Assembly: GCA_040382095.1 (NCBI GenBank)
Contig: JBEIGB010000007.1
Location: 1-64,000, forward strand
Source: JADJPL01 sp040382095
GTDB lineage: Bacteria; Bacteroidota; Bacteroidia; Chitinophagales; Saprospiraceae
Length of the DNA stretch: 64,000 nucleotides
Direction: 5' to 3'
The translations under genes were made by a program, and so were the position numbers. How positions within the stretch are numbered: the first letter of the stretch is position 1; every line of letters starts with the position of its first letter. Below are positions 17,485 through 25,643 of this stretch, piece after piece. The notes under the pieces were generated by a model. That model was not told the origin of the DNA and did no database searches. It worked only from the letters and a program-made list of their open reading frames with translations.

Positions 17485-19467
17485 ATGAGGTGGATATTGC
17501 TCCTGATGATCTTTTCCCTGCCATTTACGGGCAGGGGGCAAAAAGTACGCGACGGCGAAACGGCCTGGGGCCGAAAGCAGTACAGCGTTGCCATCCCAAT
17601 GCTGACCAGGGAATTTGAAAAAGCCAAAACCCGCGCTGAAAAAGGCAAAAAAGCCTTTAAAATCGGCGAATCCTACCGAATCCTCGCCCAGGACGAGCTG
17701 GCGATCCCCTGGTATCAAAAAGCTTACGACAACCAGTTTGGCACAGACGCATTGCGCGAACTCGCCTACGCCTTGAAACGACAGGAACGCTACGACGAAG
17801 CAAAAACCACGTTTAAAGAGCTGGGGATCGAAATCGGAAGCCCTTATGAATACCGAAGGGAAATCAATACCTGCGACATCGCAGCCGGATGGAAAAAAAT
17901 CCAGGTACCGGAATTTCGGGTAAGCCCAATGGATTTCAATACCAGGGACGCGGAGTACGCACCAGTGTTGTACAAAGCGGATGAACTGGCCTTTACCTCT
18001 GACCGCAGCGGCAGTACAGGCGAAAATACCTACGCCTGGACGGGAAACAAATTCTCCGATCTCTACATTTACAACCTCACCAATAATACCTCGAGGAAAT
18101 TTGATGCGCGTATCAATACACCAAATAACGAGGGCGGGGCATCGTTCGCCCTGGACTTTACAGAGATTTATTTTACCCGCTGCGAAGGACCAAAAAAGCA
18201 GGATGCGTACTGCCGTATTATGTTCTCCACCTTCAAAAATAACGAGTGGAGCAGTCCCAAACCCCTTGATCTTTTCCCAAACAACATCAACTACGGCCAG
18301 CCCAGCGTCAGCGAGGATGGTACAAAACTCTATTTTTCGGCCAACCATCCAGACGGATGGGGAGGCTTTGACCTCTATGTCAGCGAAAGGTTGCCCGAAG
18401 GATGGAGCGAACCAAAGCTTCTGAGCCGCGCAGTCAACACCATTGGAAATGAACAATTTCCTTATGTCATCGGGGACACCCTCTATTTTTCTTCCGACTT
18501 CCACCCTGGTATGGGCGGCCTCGATATCTTCCGTACCTATCGCATGGCCAACGGCGAATGGGCGCCCGTACTCAACCTGAAGCCCCCGGTAAATTCCGGC
18601 GCCGACGACTTTGGCTTCGTGCGCGACCCAGGAACTGTACTTAAACCCGGAGTACTCCAAACTGGCTATTTCACTTCCAACAGGCCGGGAGCCCAGGGAA
18701 ATGACGACATTTACCAATATGAAATGTTGCCGGAACCCCCAAAACCACCCGTTGCTGCCGGGCAGGATAAGCCTGACGGTACACCCCGACGCACCATCCT
18801 CCGCCTCGACGTTTTCGTCCTGGAAAAAGTATTCTCCAATCCCGCAGACCCCAACAGTAAAGTGCTGGGCCGAAAAGCGCTTCCAGGTGCAAAATTGGAC
18901 ATCCTCATAAACAATACCCGGCAAACCGCAACGGTCAACGAAGAGGGTACGTTTTCCCTCATCCTCGATGATCAGACCAACTACGCGTTCACCGCATCAC
19001 GCGAAGGCTACCTGACCAATGCAGGAAAATTCAGCACAATCGGTATCGGCAGGGACCCCGCAGTCGAAGAGCAAATATTCGAACTCGAAATCGTACTGGA
19101 CAAAATTTTCCTGAACAAAGAAATCGTCCTTGAAAATATATATTACGATTTCGATAAATGGGATATCCGAAGCGATGCCAGGCCGACTTTAGATGCCCTG
19201 ACCGAAAACCTGCGCCTCAACCCCGGCATCCGGATACAACTCGCCTCCCATACCGATTGTCGTGGCAACGACGGCTATAACCTCGATCTTTCGCAAAAAA
19301 GAGCCCAATCCGTGGTGGACTACCTGATTGCTGCAGGGATCGAAGCTTCCCGCCTCTCCCCACGCGGCTTCGGCGAAACCCAGCCTGCAGTGGACTGCCT
19401 GTGTGCCCGATGTACCGAAGACCAGCACCAGGCAAACCGCCGAACGACTTTTGCGATTGTGGAATGA
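17485..19467 (+). CDS. OmpA-family beta-propeller protein, PorE-like (type IX secretion)
   Basis: From ATG 17485 the protein has 660 residues. The start puts a signal peptide (MRWILLLMIFSLPFTGRGQ) first; the frame is open from 17425. The domain order is TPR-like repeats (about 25-120), PD40-type propeller blades (about 140-435, repeated ADELAFTSDRSG and GTKLYFSANHPDG patterns), a carboxypeptidase-regulatory-like fold (about 460-560) and OmpA-C peptidoglycan binding (about 565-660, SHTDCRGNDGYNLDLSQKRA). This is the domain order of Porphyromonas PorE, which anchors the T9SS to peptidoglycan. Unlike PorE it lacks a lipobox. It faces a T9SS cargo gene, which agrees with the assignment, but several paralogues with this layout exist in the phylum. 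Confidence 0.82.
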   Translation: MRWILLLMIFSLPFTGRGQKVRDGETAWGRKQYSVAIPMLTREFEKAKTRAEKGKKAFKIGESYRILAQDELAIPWYQKAYDNQFGTDALRELAYALKRQERYDEAKTTFKELGIEIGSPYEYRREINTCDIAAGWKKIQVPEFRVSPMDFNTRDAEYAPVLYKADELAFTSDRSGSTGENTYAWTGNKFSDLYIYNLTNNTSRKFDARINTPNNEGGASFALDFTEIYFTRCEGPKKQDAYCRIMFSTFKNNEWSSPKPLDLFPNNINYGQPSVSEDGTKLYFSANHPDGWGGFDLYVSERLPEGWSEPKLLSRAVNTIGNEQFPYVIGDTLYFSSDFHPGMGGLDIFRTYRMANGEWAPVLNLKPPVNSGADDFGFVRDPGTVLKPGVLQTGYFTSNRPGAQGNDDIYQYEMLPEPPKPPVAAGQDKPDGTPRRTILRLDVFVLEKVFSNPADPNSKVLGRKALPGAKLDILINNTRQTATVNEEGTFSLILDDQTNYAFTASREGYLTNAGKFSTIGIGRDPAVEEQIFELEIVLDKIFLNKEIVLENIYYDFDKWDIRSDARPTLDALTENLRLNPGIRIQLASHTDCRGNDGYNLDLSQKRAQSVVDYLIAAGIEASRLSPRGFGETQPAVDCLCARCTEDQHQANRRTTFAIVE

Positions 19468-19498
19468 CCCTGGCCGCAGTACGTCACCTGCCCCGCTG

Positions 19499-22400
19499 TT
19501 ACAGCTTGAGCAGGCGTTCCCGCCATATCCATCCCGAAGCGTCGTATACCAACAGGACATACCATGAAGAAGGTAAACCTTCCAGCGGGATTTCCTGTCG
19601 GATCAATTGCTGCCCCGGTAACTGACCTTTCGCGACCGGTCTTCCGTTCAAGTCTGTTATTCGCCATTGCAGCGAGCGTGGTGTGACCGGAAAGTCCAGT
19701 TCGAGGGTTAAAATCCCGCCCGTTGGGTTAGGGAAAATCTTCCCGCTGGCAACGGGGAAAGTGGGGGGATTGAGACGCGTGGACAGTAAGCGGATCGAAT
19801 CCTGGGCGCTACAACCGTTAAAATCGGTAACCGTCAGCCCATATACCCCGGGGGTAAGGCCAGCCAGAGATGCGGTAGTATCCCCGGAGTTCCACAAGAA
19901 CCGGTAAGGAGGGGTCCCACCGGAAACCTCTACGGTAATATTCCCAGCATTCACTGGTTCGTTGGAGAAGGAGCTGGTCCACTTAAATTGCAGCGGCCCG
20001 GGCTCGTTTACATCATAATCGAATACTGCCGAACAACCCTTCTCGTCCCTTACCAAAAGGCGGTAGCGGCCGGCGAAGAGGTTGCCTATCCAAAGGGTAT
20101 CCAGGGCGACTTGGCCGCCAGAGGGATCTCTCCAGATTGTTTGAAAAACACCCTGCGTCCCGGATATCCTCACGCGGATCTCTCCGTTACTCCCCCCAGG
20201 ACACTGTACTGGCGTAATCTCCGGCTGCACACCAATTGCTAAAGTGGGTTCCGGGATCTCAAACAGCGGGAACGTGGTGCGGCAGCTATCGGCATCCACT
20301 ACGGTCAACTCATAAATCCCACCCCGGGCACTGCGCAAAGTAGCCCCTCCGGCAACGCCGTTCCAAAAATAGGTGTAAGGAGACCGGCCACCACTCAGGC
20401 GGGCTTCGATCCTGCCCGTAGTATCCCCCCGGCAGGACACCCCTGTTATTGCTGCCGATTCCAGGCGAAGGGAAGAGCGTGTAGGAATATTGATCGCAAA
20501 AAGGGTATCGCTGCAGACGCGGGAGTCCGTTACTACCAGTCGGTAATTACCGCTTTTAAAAGAAATCAGATCTTCCGTAGTGGCCACCTCCCTGCCACTC
20601 GCTTCATCAAACCAGTTGAACGCATAAGGAGGGGTCCCACCCATTGCCGTCACATAAACCGCACCAGAATTTGGCCCTGCACAGTTTACCAGCTGGATAC
20701 TGTCTTTACGGATATTGAGGAGGGGTGGCTCGCGCAAAGGCCGTTCAGCAGACTCGACCCTGCAACCCAGCGCATCGGAAACGACGACGCCATAGCTACT
20801 CCTCGATCCAAGCCCGCTTAAATTCCATTGTGACTGAAATGTCTGTACAGTCGTCGCCGTACCCTTGAATGCATAGGTATAGGGCGGCTTACCCCCCTTC
20901 ACCGAAACACTCAGGCTGCCATCTACCTCACCAAAGCAACTGATATCGCGGACCTGGAAACTCAATAACTCCAGTGGCTTGCCATTATCCCTCACCTTGA
21001 CCGGAGGAAGTACCTGCCGGCAGCCATTGCTATCCTGTACGGAAAAAGTATAATCCCCGGGAGGGACATTGTTCAGTACAGGCTCCGTCCTGCCATTATT
21101 CCAGCGGAGACTGAAAGGTGGTATGCCGCCGGAAACCACTGCTTTGAGCTGATTGGAAGTATCTCCCTCGCAGATATTTCCGATACGGACCTCTGCTGCA
21201 AGACGGATAGCCGGCGGTTCCTGCAGGCTGAATACCGCATTTAACGGGCAGCCTTTACTGTCTGTAGCAAAAAAACGATACGCTCCGGCCCCCAAACCAA
21301 AGGCCGATGAAGCTGTCGAGGACGTACCGATCCACCTGAAATTATAAGGTGGGACCCCCCCTTTTACTTCAATCTCCAAAAAACCCGTACTATCGCCTCT
21401 GCATGCAATTTCCCCCTTTGACATCAGCACATAGGAAAGCGGTGGAGGATTCTTCAGACGTATTGTATCGGGTATGGACTGGCAGCCCTGCCCATCGGTA
21501 ATAGTCACCTGGTATCCTCCTTCCCCCAGCCCGCTCCGCTCCCGGCCACTGAACCCATTCTCCCATTTATAGAAAAGCGGCGGATAACGCACCTGTAAAG
21601 GCTCCAACCTGAGCAGACCATCATTTCCACCTGTACAGGAGGGCGGTATAGCCACGATGTCAAGCTGTATAGGCATTTCCTGTGCCCTCAGTTCAAAAGC
21701 AGTATCATAGCGACAGCCCGATATATCCCAGACCGATACGGAATATTTACCCTCTGCGCGCCCGATGATTACAGCACTGGTATCCCCTCCGTTCCATAAG
21801 TAGCGAAATGGCCCCCTACCAGTGGGGTTCAGCCCGATGCGGCCATCCGCGCGCCCTTTACAAAGCGGCATGGCTACTGTGGCGTTCCACTGCAGCGATT
21901 CGGGTGCCGATAACTGAATGGTGGCAGTATCTGAAAGACAACCCTTGCGATCGCGGATTTGGAGATCGTACTCCCCTACCCCTGCGTTGGTCAGCATCTG
22001 CCGGGTTTCCCCATTACCCCATAAATAGGTATAGGGAATACTACCCCCCATCCCTTTCGCTTCCAGCACCCCTGAAGAATCCCCGTTACACCTGGGCAAA
22101 GCCAATATTGCTACCGAGGCTGTCAAAATAGAAGGGGCACCCACCGTAAAAACACCCTGCGCAGCACATCCATTGAAATCTATTACCGAAACCCGGTACG
22201 TCCCGTTTCCGAGCTTATTGCGCAATGGGGCAGTAGCACCATTTTCCCACAAATATTGATAAGGTGCGGTACCCCCGCGGCCAGAAACCTGGACAACACC
22301 ATCTGCCCCCCCGAAACATGCCACGTCTGCCAGGCTATCTGCTAAAACCTTTAGCTCAGATGGCGCAGTAACCTGATACTGCCGTACCAGACTACATCCG

Positions 22401-25400
22401 TCGAGATCGCTGATTGTCACGGCATATTGCCCCGGGGCAAGGTTGGCAATTCCAGAAGTCAAAAATCCGTTGCCCCAGCGGAAGCGATAACCCCCGCTCC
22501 CCCCGTAAGCAGTTACCGATATGGCACCGTCCTTCCCATCACTGCAGGATGCTGGCCTGACGATTGCATTAGCGGATAAAGCCGGGGGATCGGGTACAAA
22601 AATACTGTCGAGCACGGTCGTGCAACTACTTTCACTGATTGTCACTGCATACAATCCGCTTCGGATACCCCGGGTACAGGCCGTAGTATCGCCGGAACTC
22701 CAGCGAAAGGTCGCCGTAGAATTACCAGGTATTTCCAGGCATATCGAACCATCAGCTGCCCCTGTACAGCGGGGAGCGCCCACACGGATACCTTTTACCT
22801 GTGCCCCTGTACCATTGACGTACGTGGGCGGAAGGATAAAAGCACATTTTTCATTTGAACTATCGGTAACCGTAATCCGGTAGCTGCCCTGTGCAAGATT
22901 ATTGAGGGAAAAGGGTACTGTCGTTACGCCGGCGATTTCCCCACCCACACCATTTCCACTTGCCCACCGATAAGAAAAAGGAGGCACCCCATCCAGCGGA
23001 CGCAGGATGATCTTTCCATCCCTGGCCCCGCAGGCACTTGCATCTACCACCTCCCTTAATAAAGAATCCATACTGCTGGTCGTAATAAATACAATGGAAT
23101 CCGCAACCCCACACCCGGCAGCATCTGTAACCCTGACCCCGATGGTACGGCGTACGCCCGCAACGGTACCCCCGGATATGCCGGTATATGCCAATATATC
23201 GCCACTCTCCCACAAGTACTTATATCCGCCCGCACCTCCCTTTGCAATGGCCTCCACCGTCCGGAACGACCCAATACAAAGGGCAAACGAATCCGTAGGA
23301 AGAAAGCTGATCGTCGGCAAAGGTCTTTCTTTCAATGAAAAGCTACCGGAAAACGTGCATCCCCCGGGACTGGTCAGTTGGTAGGCGATATACTGCCCGT
23401 CAAAGGGCATGATTTTGGTCCGTGACAGACGATTGAAGGGTGTAGCCGGCAAGCCTGAATGAAAACTCAACCCAGCTCCGGTTAAATGCCCATCTGCGAT
23501 ATCCACCGTCCCCAGCTCGAGGGAGTCCCCCCGGCAAAAAGCGGGTAGTGTAGCCAGTTGGCCGACTGGCAGGGGATTGACTACAACCACTGCTTCTGCA
23601 CGCGAAGTGGAGAAGCAACGAAAGCCGTCATCCATGGCTTCTGCATAAAAGCGATAGACCTGCGGCGACGAGCCGGTATTGGGAGGAAGTGGCGGGATAT
23701 AGTCGAACGAAAAAGCAAGCGGCTGCCCGCCCTGTGGCACATCGTACCATACAACCACCGTACCCATTACCGGAATTGCCTGAACAGATGCCTTTTCTCC
23801 GGAACAAACCGTGTCCCCCGTTGCAAGCGGGGGTGACAACAAAACATCATCCGAAGCCCCATTGCAGTTGTTGTCAGTCTCGTCGCAAGGGATTTCGGGC
23901 GCACCAGGGTTGCTGGCCACAGATAAATCATCGCAGTCCCCGGCCCGTTCTATATAGCCTGCCGGGGGCTGTGCAGAACAATACTCCACAAAAGTATGGG
24001 GATCCCCATAGCCGTCGCCGTCGCGGTCGGCATAATACCGATTGACAGGCATCCCCAGGTACGTTGATCCGTGGAAAGCGATTTCTGCCAGGGCAATATC
24101 TCCGAGCGGACCATTGCCTTTGGTAGCGATAAACCGAAATTGCAGAAGGCTGCTATCGGGAAAGCTATTTAAAGCAATATACGCTTTACCCCACTGATTC
24201 CCCTGATCGCCCTGCCGCTGCCACAGCGGAATCCAACGTATCCCATCTGCAGTAGCTTCCAACGTTAAAGCACCGATATTGGTACCGAACATGTGGTAGC
24301 TAAACGACAGGTGGCATGCATCTGAACCTTTTTTATCCAGTAAAATACACCCAGACCTCAAGATCGCACGTCCGGTACACTGGCTTCCACTTGCCTCGAT
24401 ATACACATATTTACCCCCTGGTACAGCCCCATCCGAAGGACCCGTACCCTGCGTAGGCGTAGCCCCCTGATAAGCCAGCCAGTCAAAGTCATCGCCGCTG
24501 GCATTCTGCCACATACCCGAAAGGTTACAGGCCAAACCACAGACCGGCGTACACACCGAAGCATCGCTGAAATTCTCCAATCTTTGTGGACCTGGAGGGA
24601 GGCAGCCCGTCCGGACCGTTACGGGGCAGGAGCTACCGGAATAGCTCCCCGGGCCACAGGATTTCCGGATGTAAAAATCGAATTCCGTATCCGGCGGCAG
24701 GCCTTCCAGGCGATATGGCGGACATTTAATCTCCAGCACCCTGCCCAGAAGTCCTGGAAGAGCGTCGCTCCCGGGTTTGAAACCTTTTGGGCCATATTCC
24801 AGTAAGGTACGGATAGCCTGGCATCCCTCGGAAGGCGACCAGTCCAGTACTACTGAAGTCGTATCCTGGCCAACGACATCAATACGCTGCACCGGCAGGC
24901 ATTGGATCCGGTCGAATACCAACTCTACAAAGTGAAGCCGCCCGCTGTCCTGCTCTGAATCATCACAAATCTGGAGCGTCCAGTCGCCCAGGGGGCTGCT
25001 ACCATCATCGAAGGTAGAAAGGCTTTCTTCGGGCAGATAAGGCCCATCGAGAAAAGGCGGCCTGCCCGATTGTACCGGAAGGCAGGAAACAGCGGCAAAA
25101 GTGGTATATCTGCTACAATCAGAAGAAAGCTGTCCATAATTATCTTCGCCACCGCCGTTGTCAGAGGTTAGCATAGCCCGTTTCCCGGAGGGCGAAATTA
25201 AAAAAATGTCCAGGTCAGCTGTCCAGGTATGGGTGATTATCAACCGGACTTCTTTGAGGTAAACGTCCCCGCCGAGTCGGCTACCGGGCGATTCCATAAC
25301 CTTGATTATGTACCGGTTGGGCTCAAAAAAGGCATCGTTGCCCGGACAGGTATTATCGTTAATCACCCCTACATCACCACATCGTGAGGGATTGGAAAGG

Positions 25401-25471
25401 ATAGGAGACTGGGCATGGCTATTTACGAGCAAGAGGGACAAAGCAATGCTTTGCAGGATAATGCGCTTCAT
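19499..25471 (-). CDS. Giant SprB-repeat surface protein with T9SS sorting domain
   Basis: The 1990-residue protein has a signal peptide (MKRIILQSIALSLLLVNSHA). A proprotein-convertase P domain follows (about 30-185; TWTADLDIFLISPSG, WTLQICDDSEQDSG), then a fibronectin-III-like part (about 190-290), a jelly-roll-like region, and a MopE-type metal-binding motif (DRDGDGYGDP ... CDETDNNCNG, about 475-540). From about 800 to 1890 come roughly 14 SprB repeats of pattern C.G..DG...GG..PY.Y.W..G......L..G.Y...V.D..GC. The C-terminal 80 residues form a type A sorting domain (IFPNPTGGILTLEL ... GLPSSWYVLLV). Such proteins are exported by T9SS and act in adhesion or gliding. No protease catalytic domain accompanies the P domain. 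Confidence 0.9.
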   Translation of the reverse strand: MKRIILQSIALSLLLVNSHAQSPILSNPSRCGDVGVINDNTCPGNDAFFEPNRYIIKVMESPGSRLGGDVYLKEVRLIITHTWTADLDIFLISPSGKRAMLTSDNGGGEDNYGQLSSDCSRYTTFAAVSCLPVQSGRPPFLDGPYLPEESLSTFDDGSSPLGDWTLQICDDSEQDSGRLHFVELVFDRIQCLPVQRIDVVGQDTTSVVLDWSPSEGCQAIRTLLEYGPKGFKPGSDALPGLLGRVLEIKCPPYRLEGLPPDTEFDFYIRKSCGPGSYSGSSCPVTVRTGCLPPGPQRLENFSDASVCTPVCGLACNLSGMWQNASGDDFDWLAYQGATPTQGTGPSDGAVPGGKYVYIEASGSQCTGRAILRSGCILLDKKGSDACHLSFSYHMFGTNIGALTLEATADGIRWIPLWQRQGDQGNQWGKAYIALNSFPDSSLLQFRFIATKGNGPLGDIALAEIAFHGSTYLGMPVNRYYADRDGDGYGDPHTFVEYCSAQPPAGYIERAGDCDDLSVASNPGAPEIPCDETDNNCNGASDDVLLSPPLATGDTVCSGEKASVQAIPVMGTVVVWYDVPQGGQPLAFSFDYIPPLPPNTGSSPQVYRFYAEAMDDGFRCFSTSRAEAVVVVNPLPVGQLATLPAFCRGDSLELGTVDIADGHLTGAGLSFHSGLPATPFNRLSRTKIMPFDGQYIAYQLTSPGGCTFSGSFSLKERPLPTISFLPTDSFALCIGSFRTVEAIAKGGAGGYKYLWESGDILAYTGISGGTVAGVRRTIGVRVTDAAGCGVADSIVFITTSSMDSLLREVVDASACGARDGKIILRPLDGVPPFSYRWASGNGVGGEIAGVTTVPFSLNNLAQGSYRITVTDSSNEKCAFILPPTYVNGTGAQVKGIRVGAPRCTGAADGSICLEIPGNSTATFRWSSGDTTACTRGIRSGLYAVTISESSCTTVLDSIFVPDPPALSANAIVRPASCSDGKDGAISVTAYGGSGGYRFRWGNGFLTSGIANLAPGQYAVTISDLDGCSLVRQYQVTAPSELKVLADSLADVACFGGADGVVQVSGRGGTAPYQYLWENGATAPLRNKLGNGTYRVSVIDFNGCAAQGVFTVGAPSILTASVAILALPRCNGDSSGVLEAKGMGGSIPYTYLWGNGETRQMLTNAGVGEYDLQIRDRKGCLSDTATIQLSAPESLQWNATVAMPLCKGRADGRIGLNPTGRGPFRYLWNGGDTSAVIIGRAEGKYSVSVWDISGCRYDTAFELRAQEMPIQLDIVAIPPSCTGGNDGLLRLEPLQVRYPPLFYKWENGFSGRERSGLGEGGYQVTITDGQGCQSIPDTIRLKNPPPLSYVLMSKGEIACRGDSTGFLEIEVKGGVPPYNFRWIGTSSTASSAFGLGAGAYRFFATDSKGCPLNAVFSLQEPPAIRLAAEVRIGNICEGDTSNQLKAVVSGGIPPFSLRWNNGRTEPVLNNVPPGDYTFSVQDSNGCRQVLPPVKVRDNGKPLELLSFQVRDISCFGEVDGSLSVSVKGGKPPYTYAFKGTATTVQTFQSQWNLSGLGSRSSYGVVVSDALGCRVESAERPLREPPLLNIRKDSIQLVNCAGPNSGAVYVTAMGGTPPYAFNWFDEASGREVATTEDLISFKSGNYRLVVTDSRVCSDTLFAINIPTRSSLRLESAAITGVSCRGDTTGRIEARLSGGRSPYTYFWNGVAGGATLRSARGGIYELTVVDADSCRTTFPLFEIPEPTLAIGVQPEITPVQCPGGSNGEIRVRISGTQGVFQTIWRDPSGGQVALDTLWIGNLFAGRYRLLVRDEKGCSAVFDYDVNEPGPLQFKWTSSFSNEPVNAGNITVEVSGGTPPYRFLWNSGDTTASLAGLTPGVYGLTVTDFNGCSAQDSIRLLSTRLNPPTFPVASGKIFPNPTGGILTLELDFPVTPRSLQWRITDLNGRPVAKGQLPGQQLIRQEIPLEGLPSSWYVLLVYDASGWIWRERLLKL

Positions 25472-25512
25472 ATTTCGGGACTATGGCTTTTCTGCTAATG
25501 GCGACTTTACTC

Positions 25513-25565
25513 TGGGGTTGTATAAAAGGTGCTTTTGCCACCAAAGGCGGTTCACGCTACCAAAG
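25513..25565. repeat. Degenerate half of a nested palindromic repeat
   Basis: GGGGTTGTATAAAAGGTGCTT followed by TGCCACCAAAGGCGG resembles the left third of better copies. No right half is visible. It sits between leuS and the giant protein gene. Confidence 0.4.
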
Positions 25566-25643
25566 TACTCATAAGACTACTTCAACGCAGCGGCCAGATA
25601 CATTGCTCTCCTACTACACAAAGGAGGTTCGAGTGAATACGCC

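Noticed and set aside
17467..18924. Minus-strand frame of 485 codons antisense to the porE-like gene
   Set aside because: It is long but has no domain, and the sense frame has a full, coherent PorE-like domain order.
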